The notes beneath the pieces are model-generated. The model had not been told where the DNA came from and did no database searches. It saw only the letters and a list, made by a program, of their open reading frames with translations. A stretch of 64,000 nt of DNA, taken from NCBI GenBank assembly GCA_014529385.2, contig CM043967.1:83396278-83460277 (forward strand). The letters run 5' to 3'. The DNA comes from Adiantum capillus-veneris (lineage: Eukaryota; Streptophyta; Polypodiopsida; Polypodiales; Pteridaceae). The translations under genes were made by a program, and so were the position numbers. Of the stretch, positions 9,777-19,011 are shown one piece after another; position 1 is the first letter of the stretch; each line of letters begins with the position of its first letter.

Positions 9777-11935
9777 ACACTTATTTGTGTGTGGTCCATT
9801 CATGTACGTTGAGTTACACACACCGCTTTTGTACACCATCTGGAGCTGATTTTGGCATGTTTTCTAGCAGCTACCCAATCTTTTTTGAGACTCGCTCCAA
9901 AAGATAGTCCTTTTCAAGACTCAACTATAGTTTTTGTGTCTGCTAAGCCTTTTGGAGGGTCGTTGGTGAGGTTTTATTTGAGTTGGGATATTCTCAATTA
10001 TTGAGATACCTTTGATGATACAGGTAGATGGAGATTTAGATTTGACATTGCATTGGTAGTCTGTTTCAGTTAGCTTGACTTGGTTTATGCACAACTGATC
10101 TTTCTTGCCAGTTTAAGGTTGATCTTATGCGTAGGGAGACTCTGCCAGATTTCTCCCAGGATTTCTCATCATAGTTCTCGTGTTATTGCCATACACTTTT
10201 GATGCATACGCCAATTTTTGTTTCTTGACATCTATATAACATATATGTGTGATGTTTTAGAGTCTACAAAGATGACTCATGAGAGATGGACGTCTCATTC
10301 ATGCCGATACTTGCGCTATTGGCAATGTTCACACAGGGGCACATTAGATGACATTGATTTAGGTGTATGAGGAAGAAGAGGAGATGAATGCGAGATGCAT
10401 AAATGGTTTTGACACATGCTAGAGAGGTGGTTTCATATGCTAGTGATAGTGTCTCCATGTGTTCCTCTAGCGTTCCTCTTTCTTACATGTTTAGCACAAG
10501 TGAAACTTCTCCTTGTTGGTTGCTAGATGAGGAAGAACTCTTCCATATCACACCATGTTGTGAGTGGTCTAAGCACTTTTTCTAGCGGGAGTCTTGGTCA
10601 AGTGTACTTAGCCAAAGGTTTGGTGTTTGAAATTCCAAGAGCATGAGATGCATGTATGCCACTACCTCGCCACTACCCATTGGTGTATTATAAACACTTT
10701 GACATGTGCATTATGTTCCTCAGTTGAGATAGAGTTTCATCTCAATGAGATAGTTAGCAGATAGTGGATGTCAAATACTTCTTAGAGTGTAGTATTTCTA
10801 GATGCATTGCGGTTTGCTAGTGATTATGAGGGGAGCTTGGAGTGGCGTGGTTTATTCATTGCATGCATCTGAGGTACAAGATAGTTCGATCTCGATTTGG
10901 TTGCACACATGTCACTGAGAGACAAGATGAGTCTCTTTTGTGGATCTCTCTATTACTGTGTAGGACATGTTTGTAGATAGAGACTTAGAGCAGTCATACT
11001 CTAGCGAGAAACAATAGATTGATTCTCAATCTTAGGATAGAGATTCCTCTACTAGTAGATGGATGAAAGGAAGTTTTTTGATATGCTCATTCTAGAGGTT
11101 GATATGGTGATGTCACGACATGTGATGAGTAGTCCTAATGATGCAGAGGATGCACATAGCATTGAGGTGTATTCCATGGATAGATTGGTAGAGATTGCAC
11201 TGAGCGTTGATATGGATACCAATGGTTGGTATATACCACATAGTCTTCATTAGCCTTCGAGAGTCCCGTATACGATCTTCTAATGCCGAGGCCCAAGATA
11301 GTAGCTACAATGGGAGCATTTGTAGTTGGTTTTTCAATCAAGCAATGACTAACACTAGCACGATGCATCATGGAACTATGCATGTCATTATGGGATATGT
11401 GTAGGATATGCATGCGCATTCTAGCAGAGGTACACACTTTTCCACATCGCTTGAGCTTGTACAAAAACATGCATGTACTTTGAGAGAGCTAGCGGGAGTA
11501 GATTGAGAGAGTCTCTCACCTATTTCATGCATATTCTATTAAGTCCAATATCAATTCCACTTATCAGCACACTTGTTGTTAAGTGGAAGGTTATTGGGGT
11601 AAAGGCGGTGTGCCTTATCCCGGGCCAGACAAAATGTCCTACTACACACTTATTCTTATGTATATATAAGAATATAATCTCTCTCACTTCCATTTATGGT
11701 AGTCAACTCCACCATACTCTGTTTCCTCTCTTCCCTTTCTGCTTTGCACACACACGCATCATGCACTCCACATGATTACACTTTTCCTTCCTTAGGTCTC
11801 GAATCATAGTGGGGAACTCACCTTTTGATTGATAGCTTGAGGGTGTGTTGGAGGTAGTGGAAGCTTTGTTGATCAACTTGGTTGACGTGTTTAGCTAGTG
11901 CCTCTTGTTGATTAGGGGGTTTCTTTCACGAAGAT
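9777..11935. other. unassigned DNA between LTR and LINE remnant
   Basis: No reading frame over about 110 codons, no recognisable protein motif and no clear terminal repeat. The composition is like nearby decayed transposon sequence, and it may be an old insertion too degraded to read by eye. Confidence 0.5.
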
Positions 11936-11954
11936 GGGGGGGGGGGGGGGGGGG
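11936..11954. repeat. poly-G run (19 G)
   Basis: A single uninterrupted G homopolymer beside the LINE ORF1 remnant. It is unusual in this AT-rich window, and its length is prone to sequencing error. Confidence 0.8.
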
Positions 11955-11989
11955 ATTGAGAGGGACAAACTCATCGTCTTTGAGTTGTG

Positions 11990-12935
11990 GTATACACGCA
12001 TAGCTATTAGGTTCTATTTTCCTTTTTTGTTGTATCCTCTTGCAGGGATGGTTTGTCCTTTAGTGTTCTTAGTGTTTTGGGAGGTAGATGCTAAGTCTTG
12101 TGATGGCTAGGTAGTGGCCACTTTACTTCCTATTAACAATTGAGCAGTTGCATCCTTATGTTCCATGGTATTTTGGAGAATCCATGGCTTGTTATTTGCT
12201 CCTCTCAGACACTTTGCTAGACAGTCTTTGATTTTGTGCCTCTTCAACCCACAATGAAATCATGCATGTGAAAAATCCTTAAAGACAATGGGTTGAAGAA
12301 AGTAAGACCCATTGTCTAGATTAATCCTCACATGCTTTGTCTAAGTCCATCTCGACGTGAATTTGGGGATGCAATATAAGGTTGAAGTCTCTAGTGGTCT
12401 GCTACCCAGGACTTACCCTACTGAGGATACAATAGTACTAATGAATTTGTAGTATTGAAAAGGCAGATGTGGGAGTTCCATCCACACAAGGTAAATAGTA
12501 TGGTTATTACCCTCAAGATAAACTGGCTTGGACCATATAGAGAGAAGAAATTCTGATAATCCATTGACCAACTCTTGAGGCTTGAACAACCATTCTTGCA
12601 TCCTTCAACATGATGATGTAGAAGGTTTTAGGTAGGACTTTAACCTATGTAACTTCTATACCTTTGATAAGATAGTTATCCTTGAACCATTCAGTTAGGA
12701 ATTTTGATAGTATGCACGAGAGCATACATGTTGGAGGAAGTTTTGCTATTGCTTGAGCTTGGGATTGATTGGGAAGGACCTCATCACTGCTTATCTTGCT
12801 CACACACCCTCCTATGGCAACATTTTGTTGTGTGGCATTGCTAAGAGCAATGGGACTGTGCAAAGTAGGGGATAAGTGGTCGTGCATGTCAGTGTGCGAG
12901 TGCTGAGTGAGAACTAGAGTAGGATTATGACTCAA
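11990..12935 (-). pseudogene. LINE ORF1 (gag-like) remnant
   Basis: Read on the minus strand, 12601-12413 gives SIWSKPVYLEGNNHTIYLVW followed by MELPHLPFQYY. This matches the DUF4283-type domain of plant LINE ORF1 proteins (pattern W..F......FPVWVRLP.LP.EYW). Further downstream on the same strand is a CxxC...H....C knuckle (CFHCGLKRHKIKDC, about 12230-12270, one stop nearby). ORF1 proteins bind LINE RNA. Frameshifts and stops show it is dead, and no matching RT follows to the left. Confidence 0.65.
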
Positions 12936-13236
12936 TGGGGAAAAGAGAAGGAATGTTCGTGGGCACTACTCCAAGTGCTAGTATTCCATGGAGGATAATG
13001 ATTGTCTCGTATGTTGACATGACTGACATAGTTAGAGGAAAGTGGGATGAGTGCTGTGAGAGTGATACATGAACTGGGAGCTAGGTAGGGTTTTGGTTAG
13101 AGGTTAGTTTGGGTGTAGCACCATATCCTAAGGGCTCACACGATAGCTGAGCTTAGTCTCTTATTGATTTTTCTTGTGGCTATGGTAACCAAGGTGTTTT
13201 GCCTTCACACCTTTCTTGCTTGGGTATCTGCAACAT

Positions 13237-13269
13237 CATTAGGGCCAAAAACGACTCAAAAAGGGTTGT
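13237..13269 (+). repeat. left terminal inverted repeat
   Basis: It begins CATTAGGGCCAAAAACGACT and pairs with 21738-21770 at 32 of 33 positions. Similarity stops abruptly on the inner side. The terminal GGGCC does not match the canonical ends of CACTA elements (CACTA) or the 8-10 bp target duplications of hAT or Mutator. Confidence 0.85.
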
Positions 13270-13680
13270 TTGTTAATTTAAGGATTAAGGAATAGTCCAA
13301 TAGTCATTTGACATGTATACAAAAGCATGGCACTCTTGTCTCCTCCATTTTTGGTTTTGGTGGTCCTATTTTGACGGAGAACGGCTAAATGTCTCGATCA
13401 TAAGGCTGAAACTGCTATAGTTAGGTGCTTTCGGTGAGTGAGCTCATTAAATTTGCGGCCCAAAGTAATGAAGTCTCACCTTTTATTCTATTTTATATTT
13501 CACAAAATCGTTGTCAAAAGATATGAAACTATGTCAGAAGGCTCTCAAAACAAGGCCATTAATGACAAATCACCTACTTTTTTCAAACGTATACCTTTTT
13601 CACTCTCTCTCTATTTTGTGAGGGGTTTAAGTCTTTCCGTCTCTATATTTTATTTCTTCTTCTCTAATCTCTGAGTTTCC

Positions 13681-14482
13681 ATGGTGTCTTCTGCACGTCA
13701 CCCTTCACATGACATAACTTCTTGTGACTTTCATAACGTTAGAGAGGATGGTCTTTGGAAGCCCATATCTTTTCGTGTGAATGACTGGGTAACAATGCTT
13801 CATTCATGCAAAGGTGTATATAGAGTGAAGAGAATTAAACGTGATAAAGTAAAAAAACATTGGAAAGGTCGTGTTCTTGCTTTCAAAGTGACCAACAATG
13901 GCTGGCTAGCTAAGGTTCAACATGTGTACATGGCCAAGGATATGGTGTTACATTGGGACGAACATCCCACATTGCATTCTTACTGTAAGTAAAAAAAAAC
14001 TTCTATTTGATACAATGAAAATTTCATTCTCCCATTGTTTTTTCTCATTTTTTGATTCCATTCCAGATATATTTCCTCCAACAGTTGTGGAATGGAAGCT
14101 TGTGGAGAGTCTAAGTGGGATGTTCAAAGCAATGTATAAAGGGATTGCAGATGCCATGTATGCTGACAAGCCACCTTCTTTTTACAAAACAATGGATTTG
14201 TTTGTCTATTTTGCAGAATACAAGGTTCCATCACGAGAAGGTGCATATGGAGAACTACATCAGTTACCTGTTGCCACCATAAGTTCACTTGATTGGGAAG
14301 CTCCTGATGCATGTACTATATCAAGCTTCAAATCCAAGATCAAAGAAGACATCCTTAAAGCTATGTCTCTGAGCAGGATATCAAGAAGGATTAAAGTTCA
14401 ATGGTTCTTGCCTATACATGTCTTTGTGGCATGTTTCAAAACAATGGACTTGCAGAGGACAAAAGACAATGTGCCTCAATAG
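13681..14482 (+). CDS. two-exon protein of unknown function, weakly BAH-like
   Basis: Exon 1 runs 13681-13989 and ends at a GTAAGT donor. The acceptor TTCCATTCCAG ends at about 14066, and exon 2 continues in frame to a stop at 14480-14482 (joined Y-YIFPPTVVEW). Exon 1 residues 30-100 (FRVNDWVTM, YRVKRIKRDKV, VYMAKDMVLHWDEH) recall the layout of BAH chromatin-binding domains, but the match is loose. Exon 2 (VVEWKLVESLSGMFKAMY and on) is unrecognised. It is divergently oriented to the minus-strand genes of the same TIR element. More coding-like sequence in another frame (14418-14705) suggests a further exon or a frameshift. Confidence 0.5.
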
Positions 14483-15289
14483 AAGACTTTCTATGACTGA
14501 ACTGGATAATGTACTTGGAGACGGATGGAGTACCAAAGAAACTTTCCATATTGGCGATAACATTAGTCGTAGAGTAAGCCCAAATTCTATGTCTATCTCA
14601 TATCAACTATTAAGTCAATCATTAGTTTTGGGCTACGACTATAGGAGATGGAGAAGCAAATTAGGTAGCTGGGTTCCTCTCGACCCTATGAGAAAAATTG
14701 TCTAGAGTTTGAACTAAAGGTCACAGTCCATCCACACACCGAGTATAGAAGCCTTATAGTAACAACAAATTGGAGACTACATGATGTTAGAGAATCTCTT
14801 GAGTTTCTTGATGAAACATCTCTTGAGTATAGATTCAAAGTGGATAGAATTGTGGTGAGCACAAGGATGGAGAATTCAACCTCTTGCATCACATGCCTTC
14901 CCCCAAAAAGAGTTATATTTGAGCCACTTGCAAGGACTTGAAAAACAAGCTCAATATTATAATCATTGCATTTTGCAAATATATTGTCTTTTCTCTACCT
15001 TATTGTGATCATTATTTATGTTGTTTTAAACTTACGTGACACCATGATACACATTTAAGAATTGAATAGTTGGTATTAAGTATTTGAAGTACAATTTTAT
15101 GAATCACCAAAGGGTATATGTTCATATGGACAAAATGAACAAAAGTGTACATAACTTTTGTGGAGTAATCAATCATGAAACTCCACTTTTATTTTTACTT
15201 GAGAGGATTTTGCATCCTCAGAGACCCTTTTTCTTTTGTGTTCAGGAGGGGGTGAAAGTTCAGGAATGGGTGGTGGTGACTTGCGCTCT
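14483..15289. other. no confident gene; possible extra exon of plus-strand gene
   Basis: A frame at 14472-14705 (TELDNVLGDGWSTKETFH region) could be a third exon of the 13681 gene, since AG and GT sites flank it. From 14900 to 15289 the DNA is AT-rich, with no motif I can name, and separates the plus gene from the convergent minus-strand gene. Confidence 0.4.
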
Positions 15290-15790
15290 TTAAGGCACAG
15301 GAGACTTGGCAGGGGTTGGTGCTTTGGGCTCCTGAGGAGTGGTTGGCTTGGGTGATTTGGAAAACTTCTTTGGCAACATGAATGGTAGCTTGAAAGGTGA
15401 GCTAGGTGCCTCCCCCTTATTATTCTTAGCTATACAACACTTTTGAATCTTGAATTTCAATGGTGAGTGGAATGGATGGCCCTTTGTATCTGCTCTTCTT
15501 TTTGCAGGGCTCTTCTTCGTGGTGGGACTCTTCCGCTTGGCATGGCTTTTCTTTGTAGGACTCTTCTTCTTGTGATCCCTTTTCTTTGAAGGGATTTTCT
15601 TTGTATGGATCTTCTTTGCAGGACTCTTCTCCTTGTGATCCATTTTCTTTGCATCCAAACCCTTGGTGGCTCTACCTTTCTTTGGTGGCAAAGGAGATTT
15701 TGGATCATTTGGGTTTATTGATCTTTTTAAAACCATAGAAACAGCCTTGTCTCTCACCCACGTGACCCAAGACTCTGGATAGTCATGCAA
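15290..15790 (-). CDS. last exon: SP/K-rich basic tail of C48 peptidase-like gene
   Basis: The exon starts after a TTTCAG acceptor at 15791-15793 and runs 166 codons to a stop. It opens LHDYPESWVTWVRDKAVSMV, a helical segment of the kind that ends Ulp1 catalytic domains. It then becomes extremely K/S/P-rich, with repeated KSPAKK, KSPTKK and KRKSPTTKKSP units, and ends in a proline-rich stretch. Repeated S-P-K-K motifs are the DNA minor-groove binding signature of linker histone H1 tails. This is a basic chromatin- or DNA-binding tail by composition. Its fusion to the peptidase exons is inferred from splice phase. Confidence 0.65.
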   Translation of the reverse strand: MHDYPESWVTWVRDKAVSMVLKRSINPNDPKSPLPPKKGRATKGLDAKKMDHKEKSPAKKIHTKKIPSKKRDHKKKSPTKKSHAKRKSPTTKKSPAKRRADTKGHPFHSPLKFKIQKCCIAKNNKGEAPSSPFKLPFMLPKKFSKSPKPTTPQEPKAPTPAKSPVP

Positions 15791-15875
15791 CTGAAACAAA
15801 TAGAAAAAGAAATTAAAGGACATGAGTACATACATACATCAAAATAAATCAATGGCACATGAGATACACACTTAC

Positions 15876-16078
15876 AGTGAGTGTAGTCATCCTACACCTT
15901 GACTCAAGATATATCCATGCATTGGCAAGCACCCTCCATCCACAAGATGTTGAGTCGGTTTGTAAAGGAACTTTTTGATTGTAGTACTTGAAACCTTCTA
16001 TATTGTAATCCTTATTTGTGGTACTCAGGTGACCAACGATAAGTTTTGAAGCATTTCAAGAAGACATCAATCAAAAAG
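15876..16078 (-). pseudogene. C48 (Ulp1-like) peptidase exon with catalytic Q and C
   Basis: The acceptor AG lies at 16079-16080 and the GTAAGT donor after 15876. The first part reads FLIDVFLKCFKTYRWSPEYH. After a one-base frame change near 16013 it reads FKYYNQKVPLQTDSTSCGWR. The Q-T-D-S-T-S-C-G string fits the oxyanion-hole Gln and nucleophilic Cys of C48 SUMO-protease-like enzymes (Q.....CG). Such peptidases are frequent passengers in plant DNA transposons. The frame change means this copy is probably inactive unless splicing differs. Confidence 0.6.
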
Positions 16079-16130
16079 CTACTAATAGAAAACAATGGGC
16101 CATCAAGCATAGATCATACTTCATACTTAC

Positions 16131-16220
16131 AGTTTACTTCTCCCATGGATACTTGACAATGAATTCATAAATATAATATCTTTCTCCAAAATATTGAAGA
16201 TAATAAGACTCCAATGCCCT
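16131..16220 (-). CDS. C48 peptidase exon with catalytic His
   Basis: A 90-bp exon between TTTTGTAG (ends at 16221) and a GTAAGT donor. In the phase set by the preceding exon it reads GGHWSLIIFNILEKDIIFMN followed by SL. HW is the catalytic-His motif of C48 peptidases (HW.L), and FMNSL sits where the family has YDSL, so the catalytic Asp appears as Asn. Exon size, splice phase and motif order all fit one gene with 16292-16453 and 15876-16078. Confidence 0.65.
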
Positions 16221-16291
16221 CTACAAAAAATAACAATTAGCTAGGAATACCACAAAATGTTATAAATAACATGTTAGGAGTTAAGATTTAC

Positions 16292-16453
16292 CCTTCAACA
16301 TAGGGGTATATTATGTAATTGTAGGTCAACATGTTAAAATCTTCAAAAAAACTTGAAAGGCTTCCTTTCTTGTTAAAAAGGCACTGTGTGACTAGAGGAT
16401 CAAGTATGGAAATTTGCATAGCTATAGCCTCTGGAAGATCCCTCATAAGACAC
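16292..16453 (-). CDS. C48 peptidase-like gene, upstream exon
   Basis: The exon starts after CCTTTTTCAG (16454-16455) and ends at a GGTAAAT donor. It reads CLMRDLPEAIAMQISILDPL and on to YNYIIYPYVEG, directly before the HW exon. It should form the N-terminal half of the peptidase fold. It joins in phase to a preceding exon ending at 16533. Confidence 0.6.
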
Positions 16454-16532
16454 CTGAAAAAGGAAACACATCCCCCAATGAGGCCCTTGTGCTTGCACAT
16501 GCACTAATAATTAGCAAAGGGGCAACACATAC

Positions 16533-16700
16533 TTGAGACAGATAAAGAGCACAATATCACCAAGCTCAATGTTGGGGTTTACAAGCATACTTGTGTCTTG
16601 AGGGAATATGTCACAGTACACCTCATCATCCCCACACAAGGAGACATCCACAACCATTTGGCTCGTAACTTTTTCATAAAGGAGAGAGTTGGATGCTCTT
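16533..16700 (-). CDS. C48 peptidase-like gene, first visible exon (start uncertain)
   Basis: The frame LLYEKVTSQMVVDVSLCGDD and on to NIELGDIVLFICLK ends at a CTCAA|GTATGT donor (GT at 16531-16532) and joins in phase to the exon at 16453. The upstream limit is not clear: a stop lies just before it in frame. It could be spliced from the histone H3-like exon 150 bases further upstream, or begin a separate gene. Confidence 0.45.
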
Positions 16701-16845
16701 TAAATTTCTACGTGCTCTGTAAGGATAGCATCCTCTTTGACATCATGTCTTGCTCCCTCTCAACCTCCTTGCCTGCTTTGATATCTTGGGCCTTTCTTGT
16801 CTCATACTAATGTGTAACATCTTCAATGACAACCCCTGAATTTTT

Positions 16846-17385
16846 CTACTGCATGGAAGGGGGGATATTTAAAATTTGGAAGGCCTTAAGATCCTCACTA
16901 GGAATAAGCTCAAGAGCCTTATCAAACTTGTACCTCAGCCTTGATACAAACACAAAATCTTTGCTCATAAGTGTGACCTTGTGAGCAAATGCAGCTACAC
17001 TGTAGCTATCATTCATAAAGTCTATAAGAAAATCCTCAGCAGTCTCCTGAAGGCACATCAAGGCTTGAGATTGCCACCTTACTGGAACAAAGGTTTTGAT
17101 ATTCATCATGCTCACAAGACTATCTGATATCTCTTTGACAACTCTCATGAAAGGTAGCTTTGGAATGAGAAGACAAGTAGACTTTTGTGCTTTCCTTATT
17201 TCCCTTAGAGATTTGACTTGATAATTCAATATTTTTCTAGCAGTAGGCCTCTGACAAGGTTGTGTAGGTGGTTTTCCTTCTTTCTTTACCTCTAGATCGA
17301 CTGATTGTTTTTGGTTGTCATCATCTTTCTCTGAATCTTTTGGGGCTTGGTAAACTTTTCTTGCAGTTTGTTTTGTCCTCGCCAT
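16846..17385 (-). CDS. histone H3 homologue with canonical N-terminus and long loop 1
   Basis: An intact 179-residue frame. Residues 1-10 are MARTKQTARK, identical to canonical H3 including K4 and K9. Residues 11-47 are acidic/basic and unlike H3; a second TARK occurs at 48-51. The fold follows: LREIRKAQKST (60-70, alpha-N), LLIPKLPFMRVVKEI (72-86, alpha-1), a loop 1 of about 12 residues (91-102) that is longer than in canonical H3, RWQSQALMCLQETAEDFL (103-120, alpha-2), KVTLMSKDF (136-144) and SRL (alpha-3). A 29-residue C-terminal extension follows. The long loop and RW are features of centromeric H3. It lies inside a TIR transposon, intronless and with no stop, upstream of the peptidase exons. 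It is presumably nuclear. Confidence 0.9.
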   Translation of the reverse strand: MARTKQTARKVYQAPKDSEKDDDNQKQSVDLEVKKEGKPPTQPCQRPTARKILNYQVKSLREIRKAQKSTCLLIPKLPFMRVVKEISDSLVSMMNIKTFVPVRWQSQALMCLQETAEDFLIDFMNDSYSVAAFAHKVTLMSKDFVFVSRLRYKFDKALELIPSEDLKAFQILNIPPSMQ

Positions 17386-17486
17386 TTGATAGTCGAAAAC
17401 TTCTTTCTTTTGTCACAAAATTCTTCAAAACAAGACCCGTAGAGAGGTCCAAGTGACTTCTAAAGTATCTAGAACAATGCAAAAAG

Positions 17487-17790
17487 AGATCCTCCCACAA
17501 TCTGGAAGAGCTCGGTATCACGTGGCTCGGGAATATGAAAAGATACCGAAGGACGCGATAGGAGGTCCTCCCACAATCTGGAAGTGCTCGCTATTGCATC
17601 GTACAGGAAGATGATGAGCTCGGTATCGCGTGGCCCAAAAATATGAAAAGACACCGCAGGACGTGATAGGAGGGACTCCCACAATCTGGAAGAGCTCGCT
17701 ATGCGTCGTACGGGAATATGAAAAGATACTGCAGGGTGCGATAAGATGCACTCCGAAAGTGTTGAAGTACTCGCTATTGCGTCGTGCAGT
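17487..17790. repeat. tandem repeat (about 76-bp basic unit) upstream of H3-like gene
   Basis: About four degenerate copies are marked by CTCCCACAATCTGGAAG at 17492, 17570, 17678 and a diverged copy near 17752. Each is followed by a G(A/T)GCGATAGGAG-like string. One copy carries a 30-bp expansion. Open frames across it on both strands are by-products of the repetition. The position, within 110-400 bp upstream of the H3-like start, suggests a promoter or transposase-binding array. Confidence 0.8.
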
Positions 17791-17914
17791 AAACCAAGCA
17801 GAAAGGGGGTGTGCGGGTCGATGAAAGAAGAGATGCCGGAGGATTCTTGAGGTACGAAACGACGTGAACGTGTTGTTTGGGGGAAGGTGAAAAATGAACA
17901 CGTGACCAATGTTA

Positions 17915-18105
17915 GAAAAAAACCGGGGTCTAGTGTATTTTAATCGGCTGAAATTATAAAATCCCGGTTAGATTTTCAGCTTGCCTTTAAGAAAACCGGA
18001 AAATTTACACAAGTTTTAGTGTAATTACCGGCAAAAGCTTCAAATTTTGACCTAAAAACCGGGAGAATTTCAAGTTTCTCCTTATTTTGATCGGTTAGGA
18101 AAAAT
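17915..18105. promoter_or_regulatory. cluster of ACCGG/CCGGT-type motifs between divergent genes
   Basis: AAACCGG, CCCGGTT, ACCGGCA, AACCGGG and ATCGGTTA-type strings recur six to seven times in about 190 bp of otherwise AT-rich DNA. They lie between the minus-strand H3-like gene and the plus-strand TATA box. This looks like a binding-site array in a bidirectional control region. Confidence 0.45.
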
Positions 18106-18176
18106 GTATTTTTCTAGCCCTGACGTGACTTGAGCTTTTTATAGAACCAACCATCCGTACAGTGACCGTTGAAAGC

Positions 18177-18190
18177 GTGCCACGTGGCAC
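18177..18190. promoter_or_regulatory. palindromic G-box
   Basis: GTGCCACGTGGCAC is a perfect 14-bp palindrome around CACGTG, the core bound by plant bZIP and bHLH factors. Further ACGTG copies follow at about 18189 and 18205. It lies 47 bp upstream of a TATA box. Confidence 0.7.
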
Positions 18191-18236
18191 GTGTGCATGA
18201 ATAACACGTGTCCATAACGGTAATTTTTGACATCCT

Positions 18237-18244
18237 TATATAAA
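18237..18244 (+). promoter_or_regulatory. TATA box before the small plus-strand ORF
   Basis: TATATAAA lies downstream of the G-box cluster and about 300 bases before the first ATG of the open frame at 18534-18890. Confidence 0.55.
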
Positions 18245-18533
18245 GCTTGATCTCGTCTTTTTGTGGTGGTGTACTTTTTTTGGTGCCGCACGATGCGAGA
18301 ATCTTTTAGTTTTAACATCAAAGCTCTGTTTCACTTCTCTCTCAACTCTATCTCACTTCTCTAGAGATCTATCACGTTGGTCCCGCACAACGCAAGGGTG
18401 AGTCTTTGCAAACTTTGGATGATTGCTCTATCGCTTCGTTCGGGCTTCTTTGGGCGCGTTCTTATCGACTAGCACGACGCGATAGACGAAGGTCGCAAAT
18501 TGTGCCTCGTGCTTCTATCACGCCGTTTGGGTT

Positions 18534-18890
18534 TTGCTGCTTAAACCTCTGCACGACGTGATAGCGGTAGTCAGTAGATTGTGCCTGGGGCTTCTATCGT
18601 GCCGTTGGGAAGGCTCGAGAGGGAAAGCAATAGAGGGCACTTCAAGAAGGGATGCCTCCTCTCTCATGCACTACATGCCTACATTGGATAGTGCCACCTT
18701 CTGTGCTTTTTACATGCAGTATTCTAAAGATCTTGAGTTGAGAGAGCTGCAACACTTAGAATATTTGGGTATACTGCAGGATTCAATGCCTCAAGAGCAG
18801 GATACTTTCTTTGCTACTCTAGCTATGCAGCAGCAGCTGAGGAGACAAATGTCAACCTTCTTGGGGGCTATAAAAGAAGAAAGTTTTTGA
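18534..18890 (+). CDS. small Q/L-rich protein of unknown function
   Basis: A 118-residue frame. The more likely start is the in-frame ATG at 18666, giving a 75-residue protein beginning MHYMPTLDSATF. It has a helical stretch rich in L, E and Q (KDLELRELQHLEYLGILQ, then MQQQLRRQMSTF) that could be a short coiled coil. It sits downstream of a G-box and TATA box inside the TIR element. No family is recognised, and a chance frame cannot be excluded. Confidence 0.4.
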   Translation: MLLKPLHDVIAVVSRLCLGLLSCRWEGSRGKAIEGTSRRDASSLMHYMPTLDSATFCAFYMQYSKDLELRELQHLEYLGILQDSMPQEQDTFFATLAMQQQLRRQMSTFLGAIKEESF

Positions 18891-19011
18891 GATATAGGGG
18901 TGACATGCCTAGAGATATCAAAAAATCAAAACTGATGTAAATTTGACAATTTTTTGCACCAAAATATCTTTTTTGAATTTGGATCTCTTTAGAAACATTC
19001 GGTACAAAGTT

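Noticed and set aside
11936-11954. Poly-G run as a functional quadruplex site
   Set aside because: A single homopolymer in decayed DNA with no promoter nearby; could equally be slippage or a sequencing artefact.
15457-15708. Second lysine/arginine-rich frame overlapping the SP/K tail
   Set aside because: Same DNA read one base off. The SP/K frame has the splice acceptor, a regular S-P-K pattern and the longer span.
16846-17385. Ordinary host H3 gene or processed H3 pseudogene
   Set aside because: A processed copy would keep the canonical tail and core. This one has a novel 37-residue tail segment, a long loop 1 and a C-terminal extension, and stays open without stops.
17469-17909. 146-residue minus-strand frame upstream of the H3-like gene
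   Set aside because: It is a by-product of the 76-bp tandem repeat; the plus strand and another minus frame are equally open and the residues simply repeat with the DNA.
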